Positions 35,209 to 44,430 of a DNA stretch of 56,458 bases are shown one piece after another (the stretch's first letter is position 1; the number at the start of each line of letters is the position of its first letter). Below the pieces are notes generated by a model. It was not told the DNA's origin and ran no database searches. It saw nothing but the letters and a program-made list of their open reading frames with translations. This DNA comes from Phycisphaeraceae bacterium (GTDB lineage: Bacteria > Planctomycetota > Phycisphaerae > Phycisphaerales > Phycisphaeraceae): the NCBI GenBank assembly GCA_029260655.1, contig JAJDCU010000050.1, forward strand, positions 1-56,458, given 5' to 3'. Position numbers and translations under genes: made by a program.

Positions 35209-35282
35209 GGTGGCCATAGCTCAATTGGTAGAGCACCGCGTTGTGGTCGCGGGGGTTGCGGGTTCAAGTCCCGTTGGTCACC
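35209..35282 (+). tRNA. tRNA-His (GUG)
   Basis: Acceptor GTGGCCA/TGGTCAC, D-arm GCTC-AATTGGTA-GAGC, anticodon stem CCGCG/CGCGG with loop TTGTGGT (anticodon GTG), and T-arm GCGGG-TTCAAGT-CCCGT. The extra G at 35209 pairs with C at 35282, the tRNA-His identity element. CCA is not encoded, and a T5 run follows. Confidence 0.95.
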
Positions 35283-35488
35283 CTTTTTATGTTGGCGCTG
35301 CTCGTGGCGCAGCGGGCCGACCGCCCGGTAAGGCAGATGCGGATGGCGGGTATTTCCCGGCGGATCGCGCCCGGTTCGCACCGCCAGCCCGGATGGCCCC
35401 GGGGTAGCCTCCCGTATGCCCCCGGTGACCTGCCGGGACGCCCGATCATGTCGGTCAGATCATTGGCCTTGAAAACGGATGTTCACGG

Positions 35489-36316
35489 ATGATTGCGGAT
35501 CAGATAGACACGGTCGGTCGTGCGGTGCAGCAGAACCTCGAGGGGTTTGGCCGGTTCACGCAATTCTCCCTGGCGACCGCCGGATGGGCCCTCCGCGGGG
35601 CGGGGGGTTACGGCCGACTGAGGCTGCTGGTCCCCCAACTCTTTCAGGTCGGCACCCGCAGCATCCCGGTGGTGGCTCTGGTCGGCGCGTTCGTCGGCGC
35701 GGTCCTGGGCGTGGAGATGTTCGCCCAGTTCCAGGCGTTCGGGCAGGAGACCCGGCTGGGCGGGGTAATCCATATCTCTGTGGTCAAGCAGATCGGCCCG
35801 GTGCTCGCGGCGGTTATGATCGCCGGACGCGTCGGCGGCGCGGTCAGCGCCGAACTGGGCAGCATGCACGTCACCGAGCAGCTCGACGCTCTGCGCGTCA
35901 TGGGTAGTGATCCGATCCGGCACCTGGTTGTCCCCCGTGTGTTGGCCTGCCTGATCATGGTCCCCGTGCTGACGGTCTTTAGTGATCTATTGGGCATCGG
36001 CGGGAGTTGGCTGGTCGTTGTCCAGGGCTTCGGCGTCGACTCTGAAGAGTATTGGAAGTTCTCCAGCCAGTTCGTCGGGAACTGGGATGTCTTCACCGGG
36101 CTGGTCAAGAGCGTCTTCTTCGGGCTGGGGATCGGGCTGATCAGTTGCTACAAGGGCTTTAACTGCGGCACCGGCGCTTCGGGGGTCGGCCGGGCGGCCA
36201 CCGACTCGTTCGTTGTCAGCTTTATCACCATCATCGTCGCCAACTTCTTCCTCGCCAAGTTCATGAACGACCTGTACACCGTCATCTACGGGCACGTCTC
36301 ACTGGGGCTCGGCTGA
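35489..36316 (+). CDS. mlaE: MlaE-family ABC transporter permease
   Basis: A 275-residue permease with the conserved MlaE core: VALVGAFVGAVLGVEMFAQFQAFGQE, ISVVKQIGPVLAAVMIAGRVGGAVSAELGSM, EQLDALRVMGSDPIRHLVVPRVLA and FGLGIGLISCYKGFNCGTGASGVGRA. Five to six TM helices. MlaE transports phospholipids between inner and outer membranes with the ATPase MlaF and substrate protein MlaD. Neither partner is adjacent: downstream the strand switches to sppA. GTC/ATG choices upstream are limited; 35489 is preferred. Confidence 0.93.
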   Translation: MIADQIDTVGRAVQQNLEGFGRFTQFSLATAGWALRGAGGYGRLRLLVPQLFQVGTRSIPVVALVGAFVGAVLGVEMFAQFQAFGQETRLGGVIHISVVKQIGPVLAAVMIAGRVGGAVSAELGSMHVTEQLDALRVMGSDPIRHLVVPRVLACLIMVPVLTVFSDLLGIGGSWLVVVQGFGVDSEEYWKFSSQFVGNWDVFTGLVKSVFFGLGIGLISCYKGFNCGTGASGVGRAATDSFVVSFITIIVANFFLAKFMNDLYTVIYGHVSLGLG

Positions 36317-36359
36317 TAGGTAGGCACAGCAAGCGTCACCAGGCAAGTCCTCGGACTCA

Positions 36360-37379
36360 TCACGGCAGGTCCGGCCGCCAGAGGTAATACACGCCCACCG
36401 GCGCATCAAAGCCCGGCAGTGATCCGGTCAGGTTCAACTGCATCAGGTTGACCTGTGTAGCCCCGTTTACCGAACCTGACGGGCTCTGCGCATAGGGTGA
36501 GCCGACATACTCAAGCCGGCGGTGGTACACGATCAGGTCAGCCGAGTTGATCCCGGCAAGCTCACAGGCCAGATCGCCCGCGTCGTAGATGTCTCCGGCC
36601 CGGTCCGCCAGCCCAAACGCCACCGCCTGATCGCCGCTTACCACGCGCCCGTCGGTCAGCTCCGCGAATCGGTCTTGCGGGATGCCCGGCCGCGCCTCGC
36701 GCACCACCTGAACGAACCGGTTGTAGAAGTCATCGACCAGCCCCTGCAACACACGCCGATGGTCATCCGTCAACGTGCTTAACGGCGAGCCCGCGTCCTT
36801 GTTCTTGCCGCTGGTCAAGGCCTCGGCTTGAATACCGATCTTCGATAGCGCCGGCTTGATGCTGATCGTCTGCACGATCACCCCGATGCTCCCGACCACC
36901 GATGTCGGGTACGTCACGATTCTGTCCGCAGCGCAGGCGACGTAGTACCCGCCGCTGGCGGTCACGTCCATCATCAGCGCGACCACCGGCTTGCCGGAGT
37001 CTTGCCTGAACCGAAGCACCTCCCGGTACATCGCGTCGCTGGCTGTCACCCCGCCGCCGGGCGTGTTCAGCCGAAGCACCACCGCCTTGACACGGCGGTC
37101 CTCCGATGCTTCCTGTAGTTTCTCGTGCAGCGCGCTGACCGGGTTCTCCCCGCGCTGGATCAGCCCCGGTTTCTGAGCGTTGACGATCAGGCCCGACACA
37201 TCAATCACCGCGACCCGGCTGCTGAACCATCGGCCGTCCCGGTACGCCACCGTCGACTTGAGCTTCTGATCGCCCGGCGAAACCCCGACCGCGAATTGCA
37301 CGGGCCCGCAGCCGCCTACACATATAGACGCCACGATCAACCCTCCAGCCCATATCGCCGTTGCCAAGCGTCTGTTCAT
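36360..37379 (-). CDS. sppA: signal peptide peptidase SppA-like lipoprotein (S49)
   Basis: A 339-residue serine peptidase of family S49. The N-terminal lipobox VGGC at about residue 24 suggests membrane attachment by lipid rather than a TM helix. Core motifs: VVLRLNTPGGGVTASDAMYREVL, catalytic Ser in DVTASGGYYVACAADRIV, GSIGVI, and Lys in TSGKNKDAGSPLSTLT. It ends with a short extension after the Ser/Lys core, about half the length of double-domain SppA. It converges on mlaE with a 43-base gap. Confidence 0.92.
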   Translation of the reverse strand: MNRRLATAIWAGGLIVASICVGGCGPVQFAVGVSPGDQKLKSTVAYRDGRWFSSRVAVIDVSGLIVNAQKPGLIQRGENPVSALHEKLQEASEDRRVKAVVLRLNTPGGGVTASDAMYREVLRFRQDSGKPVVALMMDVTASGGYYVACAADRIVTYPTSVVGSIGVIVQTISIKPALSKIGIQAEALTSGKNKDAGSPLSTLTDDHRRVLQGLVDDFYNRFVQVVREARPGIPQDRFAELTDGRVVSGDQAVAFGLADRAGDIYDAGDLACELAGINSADLIVYHRRLEYVGSPYAQSPSGSVNGATQVNLMQLNLTGSLPGFDAPVGVYYLWRPDLP

Positions 37380-37565
37380 CGCGGTGGACTCCCGAATCGC
37401 CTTGCCGGCAGTATCCAGACCCAGGCAGACATCCTACCATCGGATGCACACGGTTGTAGAAGACCGTTAAAGAAACACTGGCACGGGTATGAGGCTGTCG
37501 GGTACAATCCCAGGCGTTGTCACATCCAGGATCGCACTCGAAAAGTTCATTTGCGGGGCTACAGG

Positions 37566-38921
37566 ATGGCTAGCGACACGGTTTACAGTTTACGGGTTCT
37601 GGTGCATGTAATATTCGCGGGCTTGTTGTCGGCGGTGCTGCTGATTCCCAGCGTGACCGCCTGGGGGCAGGCCACCCAGCCAGCCCCTTCCGGTCAATCT
37701 GCGCCGGACGGCGAGGACACCGCTGATACTTCGGACGCCCCGGAAGCCGCAGACACCCCGGACGACCCGATGGCGGATCTTCGTAAGCAGGCCGGACAGG
37801 CCTACGAAGACCTGGTCAAGTCATACCTGACCAACGACTGGGACGCCGTGAAGGAGCAGGCCCGGATGATCCGCCGGCATCAGCGCTTCCTGGACCGGGA
37901 CCAGCGCCGCGATGTCATGTACATCCAGAAAAACTACAAAGACTTCAGCCCCAAGTGGTGGTACAAGTGCGCAAGCTCATCGAACATCAGCTTCAAAGCC
38001 AGGCTCTGGAACCGCCCGCTGATGGCCAACTATGTCCCCACCCGCCAATTGGGGGCGCAGGCGGTTCAGGCGGTGTACGAAGTCAGGCAGATCCGCGGGG
38101 TAAGGAGGCGGGTCCTCGTCAGGCTCAACGTCCTGCTGACCTGGAAGCCGAACCTGATCGACAGCCCCCAACCAGGCGCCGGCAAGCTCGCCGAGATCCA
38201 CGGCATGCGGCTGGGCGATCTCGGGGAGGTCATCGTCTGGCACGAGATGGGCCACAGCTACATCACCAACTACCTGCCGCTGAACCATGTCGTCGAGTTG
38301 TACAACGATCATGCCATGCTCTTTAGCCATCTCCAGGAGTTCTACGCCGATATCACCGCGCTGTACCACGCAAGCCCCCGCGCACGACGGGTCACGCTGA
38401 TGCTGCGGCTGGAAGGGATGGACCGCTACGATGAGTCCGAGCAGCACGCCCGCGCCTCACACGCTCTGGGCGCGCTGGTCCTTCACGAGGTCCTGGCGAA
38501 TCCAGACGACTGGCCCAGCTTCCACCTCCCGCCGGCCGTCCCTAAGCAGCAGGTCGAGCTCAACACCATCATCTATATGTATGAGCACATGGACCCAAAC
38601 TGGTCGCTCGCAGAGGCCCGCGCCCTGCGCGAGCTGGCGCAGAGCTTCATCAAGCGCTCGGGCGAAAAAACCCTCCGCGCCCGCGGGGTGCTGCCGCTGC
38701 CTGACAAGCTCTCCTTCAGCCTCATGGCCGGGCAGGACCACAAACGCCAGGCCCAGCGCGACGAGCACGTCACCCAGCGTCTCGAATCACTCATCGCCTC
38801 CGGCCGAGCCGACAAACTCGAAGAGGGCGAGACCTACGACCCCCCGGTCCGCCGAGCCCTGCGAGACGGCGAGGAATACCACCTCGACCCCGAGGCGCTG
38901 CGGATTGACATCCCGATGTAG
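37566..38921 (+). CDS. secreted protein with HEMGH metalloprotease motif
   Basis: About 451 residues from MASDTVYSLRVLVHVIFAGLLSAVLL, a signal peptide, then an acidic Thr/Asp/Pro linker. The core carries VIVWHEMGHSYITNYLP (HExxH) and, about 30 residues later, LQEFYADITALYHASP, where Glu could be the third zinc ligand (gluzincin-like). No named family is recognised. The frame is open from 37125, but that part is antisense to sppA and lacks a start context. It could be an inactive scaffold, but both zinc motifs look intact. Confidence 0.75.
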   Translation: MASDTVYSLRVLVHVIFAGLLSAVLLIPSVTAWGQATQPAPSGQSAPDGEDTADTSDAPEAADTPDDPMADLRKQAGQAYEDLVKSYLTNDWDAVKEQARMIRRHQRFLDRDQRRDVMYIQKNYKDFSPKWWYKCASSSNISFKARLWNRPLMANYVPTRQLGAQAVQAVYEVRQIRGVRRRVLVRLNVLLTWKPNLIDSPQPGAGKLAEIHGMRLGDLGEVIVWHEMGHSYITNYLPLNHVVELYNDHAMLFSHLQEFYADITALYHASPRARRVTLMLRLEGMDRYDESEQHARASHALGALVLHEVLANPDDWPSFHLPPAVPKQQVELNTIIYMYEHMDPNWSLAEARALRELAQSFIKRSGEKTLRARGVLPLPDKLSFSLMAGQDHKRQAQRDEHVTQRLESLIASGRADKLEEGETYDPPVRRALRDGEEYHLDPEALRIDIPM

Positions 38922-38933
38922 TGAATCCCGCTA

Positions 38934-39938
38934 TCACGATCCTCCCGCCGGGCCAAACACCCCGCTGTGCGCCAGCAGGATCGTCAGCGTAACGGTGATC
39001 GGGGACAGCAGGGTCGAGTAGAAGACGCTGCGGGCGACGTAGGACGGGTGGTTGTCGAATTCCATGCACAAGAGCAGGCAGGCGACGGCCGTGGGCATGG
39101 AGGTGCTGATCAGCAGCACCTGCGCGACCGGGCCGGTTAAGCTCAACAGTTTCAGCAGGGTGAACCCTACGACCGGACCGGCAACCAGTCGCAGCAGCAC
39201 GCTTGTCGCCACCGGGCCACGGCCATCGCCGCGTTCGACCACCGCCAACTGGGCGCCCAGTGTGACCAGCGCGACCACGATGAAACCGTCCTTGGCGAAT
39301 ACAGCCATGTCCCAGATCGGGTGTAGGATCGCTGCGGCGTCGCCTGCACTTTCACCCAGCAGCTTCCGGGCACATACCGTTACCAGCGCCGCCGCCAGCG
39401 CGTAGATCGGTGGGAACTTGACGATGTGAATCAGGCTTCTGCGCCACTGCCCGTCCCGGACCCGCCCGGCGGTAAGGATGATCCCCAGTGTGAACGTCAA
39501 CAGGTTCTGCGTCACCAGAACGATGACCTGCAGGCCCATCGCGGCGGTCCCCCCCAAGGGTGTGGCGCGGAAGGCCAACTCCTGCACGGGCAGGCCGTAG
39601 TTCCCCGAGTTGTAGAACAGGCTGGTCATCAGCATCGCCCGCCGCTGATCCATCGGCACGCCCTTAAGCGCCGCGACCGTGTACGTCAGGCCCGCCCACA
39701 CGCACATCGCCCCGAGCGTGAACCCGACGACCATGCCTACGTCCGCTACAGACAACACCGAGTCGACCACCGCGAAATACACCATCCCCGGCACGACCAC
39801 ATAAAAATTCAGCCGGATCAGCGTCGGCATGTCCAGCCCAAGCCGCCTTTGGATCACAAACCCAAGCCCCACCAGCAGCATCACCGGCAAAACGATAAAC
39901 CACGCGATGTGCAGGATGTCCAGAAAGACCGTTGGCAT
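38934..39938 (-). CDS. AEC-family (auxin efflux carrier-like) transporter
   Basis: An inner-membrane carrier of about 334 residues with ten predicted helices in two bundles. MPTVFLDILHIAWFIVLPVMLLVGLGFVIQRR opens the first bundle; the family's MLMTSLFYNSGNYGLPVQ crossover and VALVTLGAQLA, LLISTSMPTAVACLLLCMEF in the second are typical. AEC carriers move organic acids or efflux small molecules. ATG 39938 is preferred over 39965. It is convergent with the metalloprotease gene, 12 bases away, and has no regulator beside it. Confidence 0.9.
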   Translation of the reverse strand: MPTVFLDILHIAWFIVLPVMLLVGLGFVIQRRLGLDMPTLIRLNFYVVVPGMVYFAVVDSVLSVADVGMVVGFTLGAMCVWAGLTYTVAALKGVPMDQRRAMLMTSLFYNSGNYGLPVQELAFRATPLGGTAAMGLQVIVLVTQNLLTFTLGIILTAGRVRDGQWRRSLIHIVKFPPIYALAAALVTVCARKLLGESAGDAAAILHPIWDMAVFAKDGFIVVALVTLGAQLAVVERGDGRGPVATSVLLRLVAGPVVGFTLLKLLSLTGPVAQVLLISTSMPTAVACLLLCMEFDNHPSYVARSVFYSTLLSPITVTLTILLAHSGVFGPAGGS

Positions 39939-39961
39939 GTGGGCTAGTGTAGCGGGCGGCG

Positions 39962-40133
39962 CCACAGATACACAGACCTGAGGAGAATAGGGAGAGTTAT
40001 CCGCAGATTACGCGATAGCGCAGATTTCGGATGTGCGCGGATCAACTTCTTGATCTGGAAATCTGTGCCATCTGCGGATCACGTCTTACCCATCTCTGTG
40101 CCTCTGCGTCTCCGTGTTCTCCGTGATTCATAG
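39962..40133. repeat. nested palindromic intergenic repeat, copy C
   Basis: The left arm is CCACAGATACACAGA, inner ATCCGCAGATTACGCGATAGCGCAGAT. The right side is ATCTGTGCCATCTGCGGAT, then CTCTGTGCCTCTGCGTCTCCGTG. It occupies the space between divergent AEC and dinB genes, so it overlaps any promoter there. Confidence 0.85.
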
Positions 40134-40166
40134 GTCTTGTCAGCCCGGCCCGCGTAAGATATCCCC

Positions 40167-41333
40167 ATGCCCACCATCCGCGCGATCCTGCATGTGGATA
40201 TGGACGCTTTCTTTGCGTCGGTGGTGCAGCATGATCAACCCGAGCTGCGTGGCCGGCCGGTGCTGACGGGGCACGACGGGCCGCGGGGGGTCGTGTCGGC
40301 GGCGTCGTATGAGGCGCGGGAGTTCGGCTGCCGGTCTGCGATGCCGATGGCGCAGGCCAAGCGGCTTTGTCCGGACGCGGTCGTCGTCAAGGTGCCCGGC
40401 GAGCGGATACGCCACTTCAGCGCCGCGGTGTTCGAGGTCCTTCAGAGCGTCACGCCTTTGGTCGAACCGATGAGTGTGGACGAGGCGTTTTTGGATGTGA
40501 CCGGGTCGGTGCGCCTGCTGGGCGGTGCGGTGACGATCGCCAAAGATATCCGAAAGCGCATCCAGGACGAGTTGGGCCTGACCGCGTCGGTGGGTGTGTC
40601 GTTCAACAAGTTCCTGGCGAAGCTGGCGTCGGACATGGACAAGCCCGACGGGTTGACCGTGATTGCGCCCGGGGATGTGAGCCGTGTGCTACCGGGGCTT
40701 GCGATCGAGCGGATGTGGGGCGTGGGCCCGGCGACGGCTAAACGGTTGAGGACCCGGGGCGTGCGGACGTTCGGCGACCTCAGCGCGATGACCCGCAAGG
40801 AACTAGACCAACGGTTTGGCAAGCACGGCTTGCGGTTCTACCGGTTGTCACGCGGGCTCGACGACAGGCCGGTGACGCCCGACCACGGGGCCAAGTCGAT
40901 CGGGCAGGAGCAGACATTTGATTCAGACGTTGCCGAGCGCGAGCACGTGCGCTCCGTGTTGCTTGGGCAGGTCCAGCAGGTCGGCAGGCGTCTGCGTAAG
41001 CAGGCCTTGCGTGCACGGGGCGTGACGGTCAAGATCCGCTATGGCGACTTCCAGACTATCACACGCTCCGGTACGCTGGATCGCGCCAGCGATCTGACCG
41101 ACGAGCTATGGGGTGTCGCACGCGGCTTGTTTGACGACTGGGCACGGGCGGGGTTCGCCCCGGTGCGTCTGATCGGTGTCAGCGCCGATCGTCTCGAAGA
41201 AGGCGGTGGACAGATGGACCTGTTCGCGGACCCCAAGCGTCAGAAACGGCGCATGCTGGACAAGGCCATCGATGTGATCCAGGACCGCTTTGGCGTCCAA
41301 GGTGTCAGAAGGGGGCCGGGGCGTCTGCGCTGA
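40167..41333 (+). CDS. dinB: DNA polymerase IV
   Basis: A 388-residue Y-family translesion polymerase. Palm motifs LHVDMDAFFASVVQHD and SVDEAFLDVTG hold the catalytic acidic residues; SVGVSFNKFLAKLASDMDKPDGLTV and MWGVGPATAKRLRTRGVRTFGDL (HhH) are typical. The little-finger domain ends with QMDLF, a beta-clamp binding motif (about residue 352). No LexA-like operator is evident in the repeat-filled upstream region. Unrelated to the DinB-fold genes at 8555 and 9075. Confidence 0.95.
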   Translation: MPTIRAILHVDMDAFFASVVQHDQPELRGRPVLTGHDGPRGVVSAASYEAREFGCRSAMPMAQAKRLCPDAVVVKVPGERIRHFSAAVFEVLQSVTPLVEPMSVDEAFLDVTGSVRLLGGAVTIAKDIRKRIQDELGLTASVGVSFNKFLAKLASDMDKPDGLTVIAPGDVSRVLPGLAIERMWGVGPATAKRLRTRGVRTFGDLSAMTRKELDQRFGKHGLRFYRLSRGLDDRPVTPDHGAKSIGQEQTFDSDVAEREHVRSVLLGQVQQVGRRLRKQALRARGVTVKIRYGDFQTITRSGTLDRASDLTDELWGVARGLFDDWARAGFAPVRLIGVSADRLEEGGGQMDLFADPKRQKRRMLDKAIDVIQDRFGVQGVRRGPGRLR

Positions 41334-41396
41334 TGCGGCACGCCGCACGGGATCCGCCAACGACTTAGGGTGTCCGATCGGTTAGAATGATTAGGC

Positions 41397-42764
41397 ATGT
41401 CAGGACGCATCACACGAAGGACGCTTCTTGTTTCGGCGCTGCTGCTGGGTCAGTTGGTATGTCTGCTGGCGGCGCTGCTCTGGTTCGGCGCCTGGTTGGA
41501 GCGGGGGCTCAGCTCGGTGGTTAGGCAGCGGGTGTTGGCGGCGTCGCATCAGATGGCGGTCCAGCTGATCCATCGGATCGATCTGATGGGGGTCGACACC
41601 GTGGCCCCGGGCTCGCCTGGCTGGGAGACGATGCAGAAGCTGGTCGAGGATACGCGGCTGCCGACCGATGGGTACCTGTGCATCATCAGTGATAGCGACG
41701 GGCGGGTGCTGTGTCACCCGCAATTGCGCGACCGACCCGAACTGGCGGAGACCACGCTAACACAGGTGCTGATCGACGAGGGCATCTCGGACGATGGGAG
41801 CATGCCGGCCAACGGTCAGCTGGGGCCGCAGTGGGTCAGGCTCTCGGACGGGTCGTACGTGATGGACGTGGCTGGGATCCCCAAGCTGGAGGCGCGGATG
41901 CTCGTGCACCAGCCCCGCGCGCCGATGCGGTTGGCGGTCCGGGCTTTTATTGAGCGCGTCCGTGCGATCGGGACGGTGGTCGTGGTGGTCGCGGTCGTTA
42001 TCAGCGCACTGGTCACCCTGGTGATCATCCGGCAGTACGAGAGCCGACTTACTCAGATCAACCGCGGGCTCGAGGCACAGGTCGCTCAGCGCAGCGCCGC
42101 GGTGCTGCGCAGCCGTGACGCCGTGATCTTCGGGCTCGCCAAGCTCGCAGAGTCGCGTGACGGCGAGACAGGCGAGCACCTCGAACGTATCTCCAAGTAT
42201 GTCGAGATCCTCGCGCGCCAGATATCCCAGGCCCAGACACCCGGCGGGGACGAGCAGTGGGTCCAGACACTCGCCTCGACCGCGGTGCTGCACGACATCG
42301 GCAAGGTCGGGATCCCCGACGCCGTGCTGCGCAAGCCCTCTGCCTTGACCGACGAAGAGCGCGCGGTCATCGAGAAGCATCCGTTCATCGGCGGGGACAC
42401 GTTGCTTGAGATCAAACGCCGCTGGGGCGACAGCCCGTTCCTGGTCACCGCCAGCCAGGTCTGTTTCGGTCACCACGAGCGTTGGGACGGCCAGGGTTAC
42501 CCCTTCGGGCTCAAGGGCGACAGCATCGCCATGGCCGCGCGCATCGTCTCCCTGGCGGATGTCTATGACGCATTGACCAGTGAGCGTGCTTACAAAGACG
42601 CTGTGCCTCACGAGCGCGCCAAGCAACTGATCACCGACGCCTCCGGCACGCAGTTCGACCCGATGGTCGTGCAGGCATTCCTTGTCGTCGAGCAGCAGTT
42701 CAAGGACGTCGCCCAGCGGATTCAGGTCGTGGAAACCAAGGACGGTTTGCCGACCTCGGTGTAG
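41397..42764 (+). CDS. membrane sensor with HD-GYP phosphodiesterase domain
   Basis: A 455-residue protein. TM1 (about 12-32), a periplasmic sensor of about 150 residues resembling a single Cache domain (GYLCIISDSDGRVLCHP), TM2 (about 195-217), a short coil, then HD-GYP with VLHDIGKVGIPDAVL and FGHHERWDGQGYPFGLKGD. HD-GYP proteins hydrolyse cyclic di-GMP. The metal and GYP motifs are intact, so activity is likely. It is 60 bases after dinB. Confidence 0.93.
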   Translation: MSGRITRRTLLVSALLLGQLVCLLAALLWFGAWLERGLSSVVRQRVLAASHQMAVQLIHRIDLMGVDTVAPGSPGWETMQKLVEDTRLPTDGYLCIISDSDGRVLCHPQLRDRPELAETTLTQVLIDEGISDDGSMPANGQLGPQWVRLSDGSYVMDVAGIPKLEARMLVHQPRAPMRLAVRAFIERVRAIGTVVVVVAVVISALVTLVIIRQYESRLTQINRGLEAQVAQRSAAVLRSRDAVIFGLAKLAESRDGETGEHLERISKYVEILARQISQAQTPGGDEQWVQTLASTAVLHDIGKVGIPDAVLRKPSALTDEERAVIEKHPFIGGDTLLEIKRRWGDSPFLVTASQVCFGHHERWDGQGYPFGLKGDSIAMAARIVSLADVYDALTSERAYKDAVPHERAKQLITDASGTQFDPMVVQAFLVVEQQFKDVAQRIQVVETKDGLPTSV

Positions 42765-42912
42765 GCTTTTGCGGAGAGCCTGGCACCGCGTATGTGCTGT
42801 ATTGCAGCCGAGAATCCCTCTAAATCCCTTGTATAAATAGAATTGTGTGGTAGAGTAGGGTGGGGGCGTGAACCATCCCAGTCTTTTGTGATCTACCGTC
42901 TTAGGAGCGGCC

Positions 42913-44382
42913 ATGTCTAAGTATCTGTCCGGTCTGCTTGGCGCGGGCTGTTGCGCGGCTGTTGCGGCGGCATCGTGGTTAGCACCGGCGAACTCGGCCA
43001 CGGCGGCGGTGCCGTTGTCGGGCTATCAGCCCAGGATGGCGATCGGGCTCACGACCGAAAAAGCCTCGGGTTTGCTTGAAATCGACTTCTTCGCAACCAA
43101 CACGACCAGCTACCTCAGCAACGGTGTCGCGGGCGCAGCGATGGGCGGCGGGCACGTTGATGTGGCGCTGATCGACACCGGGGCGCAGGCGCACGTGCTG
43201 ACCGACGCGAGCTTCAACACGTTCAACTTCGTCGGCGCAGGCCGGTCCGGGACGGAAACCACCTTGCTCACGGGTGTCGCCGGGTCGGAGCTTGCGAGCA
43301 TACACGATCCGATCGGGATCTACGCCGCGCCGCTTGACAGCCTGACCTCGACGACCGATCCGCTGGCGCTGAACACCAGCAGCTTCGTCGGCCAATACAA
43401 CGTGTCGGTCCTCAGCGCCGACCCGGCATCGCTGTTGCCCAACGTGGTCGGTATGCCGTTGCTGTCGCAGTTCACGACCGTCATCCAGGTCGATCAGCAG
43501 CACGAGGTCACGGTCGGGGGTGAGTCATTTGTGTCGCCCCAGGTCGACCTGCTGCCGTTCGGGGACCTGTCGATCCCGACGATGCCGCGCTTCGCTCCGA
43601 TGACCCTGGAGCCGGGCTCGGCGTTCCTGTCACCCCCGGCTTTCTTTCCTTCGCTGGACATTTTCGGCGACCTCAGCGACAACCCCACCGTCCCGACCGC
43701 GACACCCGGTGCGTTCTTCCTCCGCGCCCAACTCGCCGATGCGGGCAACCAGGCGCCTTGGGAGAAATTCTTCTTCGATACCGGGGCCGAGGTCACCGTG
43801 ATCTCCCAGGCGACCGCGTTCATGCTGGGGTTTCAGATCGGCGATGCCGAGCAGTTCATCGAGATCCAGGGCGCAGGCGGTGCGGTCGTCAACGCCCCGG
43901 TGATCACGTTGGATTCGCTGGAGCTACTGACCAACGATGGCGGGCTCACCCTCACAGACGTGCCCGTGGTTGTGTTGGACGTGCCCGACCCGCGTGACGG
44001 CGTCAACCCCGTGCCCGGGATACTCGGGACCAATCTTTTTGCCGACCGCAACCTCGTCATCAACCCCGAGCCCGGCAATGCGTTCGTGTCGATCAGCGAT
44101 ATCGTACTGCTGGCTGGTGACCTCAACCTCGACGGATTCGTCGGGATCGAAGACCTCAACCTTGTCCTTGGGTCCTGGAACCAGAACGTCACACCGGGGT
44201 ACCTCCTCAGCGGGGACCCCACAGGCGACGGGTTTGTCGGCATCGAGGACCTCAACGTCGTGCTGGGCAACTGGAATGCCGGCACCCCGCCGCCGCCGGG
44301 CTCGATCGTCCCCGAGCCGGCGAGTATGGCGCTGCTGGGCGTCACCGCGATCGCCCTGATAATTCGCCGCTACCGTGTCTGA
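42913..44382 (+). CDS. PEP-CTERM protein with two retropepsin-like DTGA motifs
   Basis: A 489-residue exported protein. After a signal peptide (to about residue 33) two DTG motifs appear: VALIDTGAQAHVL (about residue 92) and FFFDTGAEVTVISQATAFMLG (about 293). This is the pattern of aspartic proteases with a duplicated half, pepsin-like in size. A late VPGILGTNLF may be the following loop. Two dockerin-like repeats ([30 protein letters not shown]) and VPEPASMALLGVTAIALIIRRYR follow. It would be surface-anchored through exosortase. Activity is inference, since the flap cannot be judged. Confidence 0.82.
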   Translation: MSKYLSGLLGAGCCAAVAAASWLAPANSATAAVPLSGYQPRMAIGLTTEKASGLLEIDFFATNTTSYLSNGVAGAAMGGGHVDVALIDTGAQAHVLTDASFNTFNFVGAGRSGTETTLLTGVAGSELASIHDPIGIYAAPLDSLTSTTDPLALNTSSFVGQYNVSVLSADPASLLPNVVGMPLLSQFTTVIQVDQQHEVTVGGESFVSPQVDLLPFGDLSIPTMPRFAPMTLEPGSAFLSPPAFFPSLDIFGDLSDNPTVPTATPGAFFLRAQLADAGNQAPWEKFFFDTGAEVTVISQATAFMLGFQIGDAEQFIEIQGAGGAVVNAPVITLDSLELLTNDGGLTLTDVPVVVLDVPDPRDGVNPVPGILGTNLFADRNLVINPEPGNAFVSISDIVLLAGDLNLDGFVGIEDLNLVLGSWNQNVTPGYLLSGDPTGDGFVGIEDLNVVLGNWNAGTPPPPGSIVPEPASMALLGVTAIALIIRRYRV

Positions 44383-44430
44383 CGGTTAGGGGATTGGTCT
44401 ACGGGCTCATCGGGCGTATGCTCTTGGCTG

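Noticed and set aside
42781-42840. Sigma54-type promoter (TGGCAC) before the PEP-CTERM protease-like gene
   Set aside because: TGGCAC is present, but the GC expected ten bases after the GG is not at the right spacing; PEP-CTERM genes often use sigma54, so the idea was tested and dropped.
41757-43001. 414-residue frame antisense to the HD-GYP gene
   Set aside because: Overlaps two supported genes on the other strand; no recognisable domain or start context.
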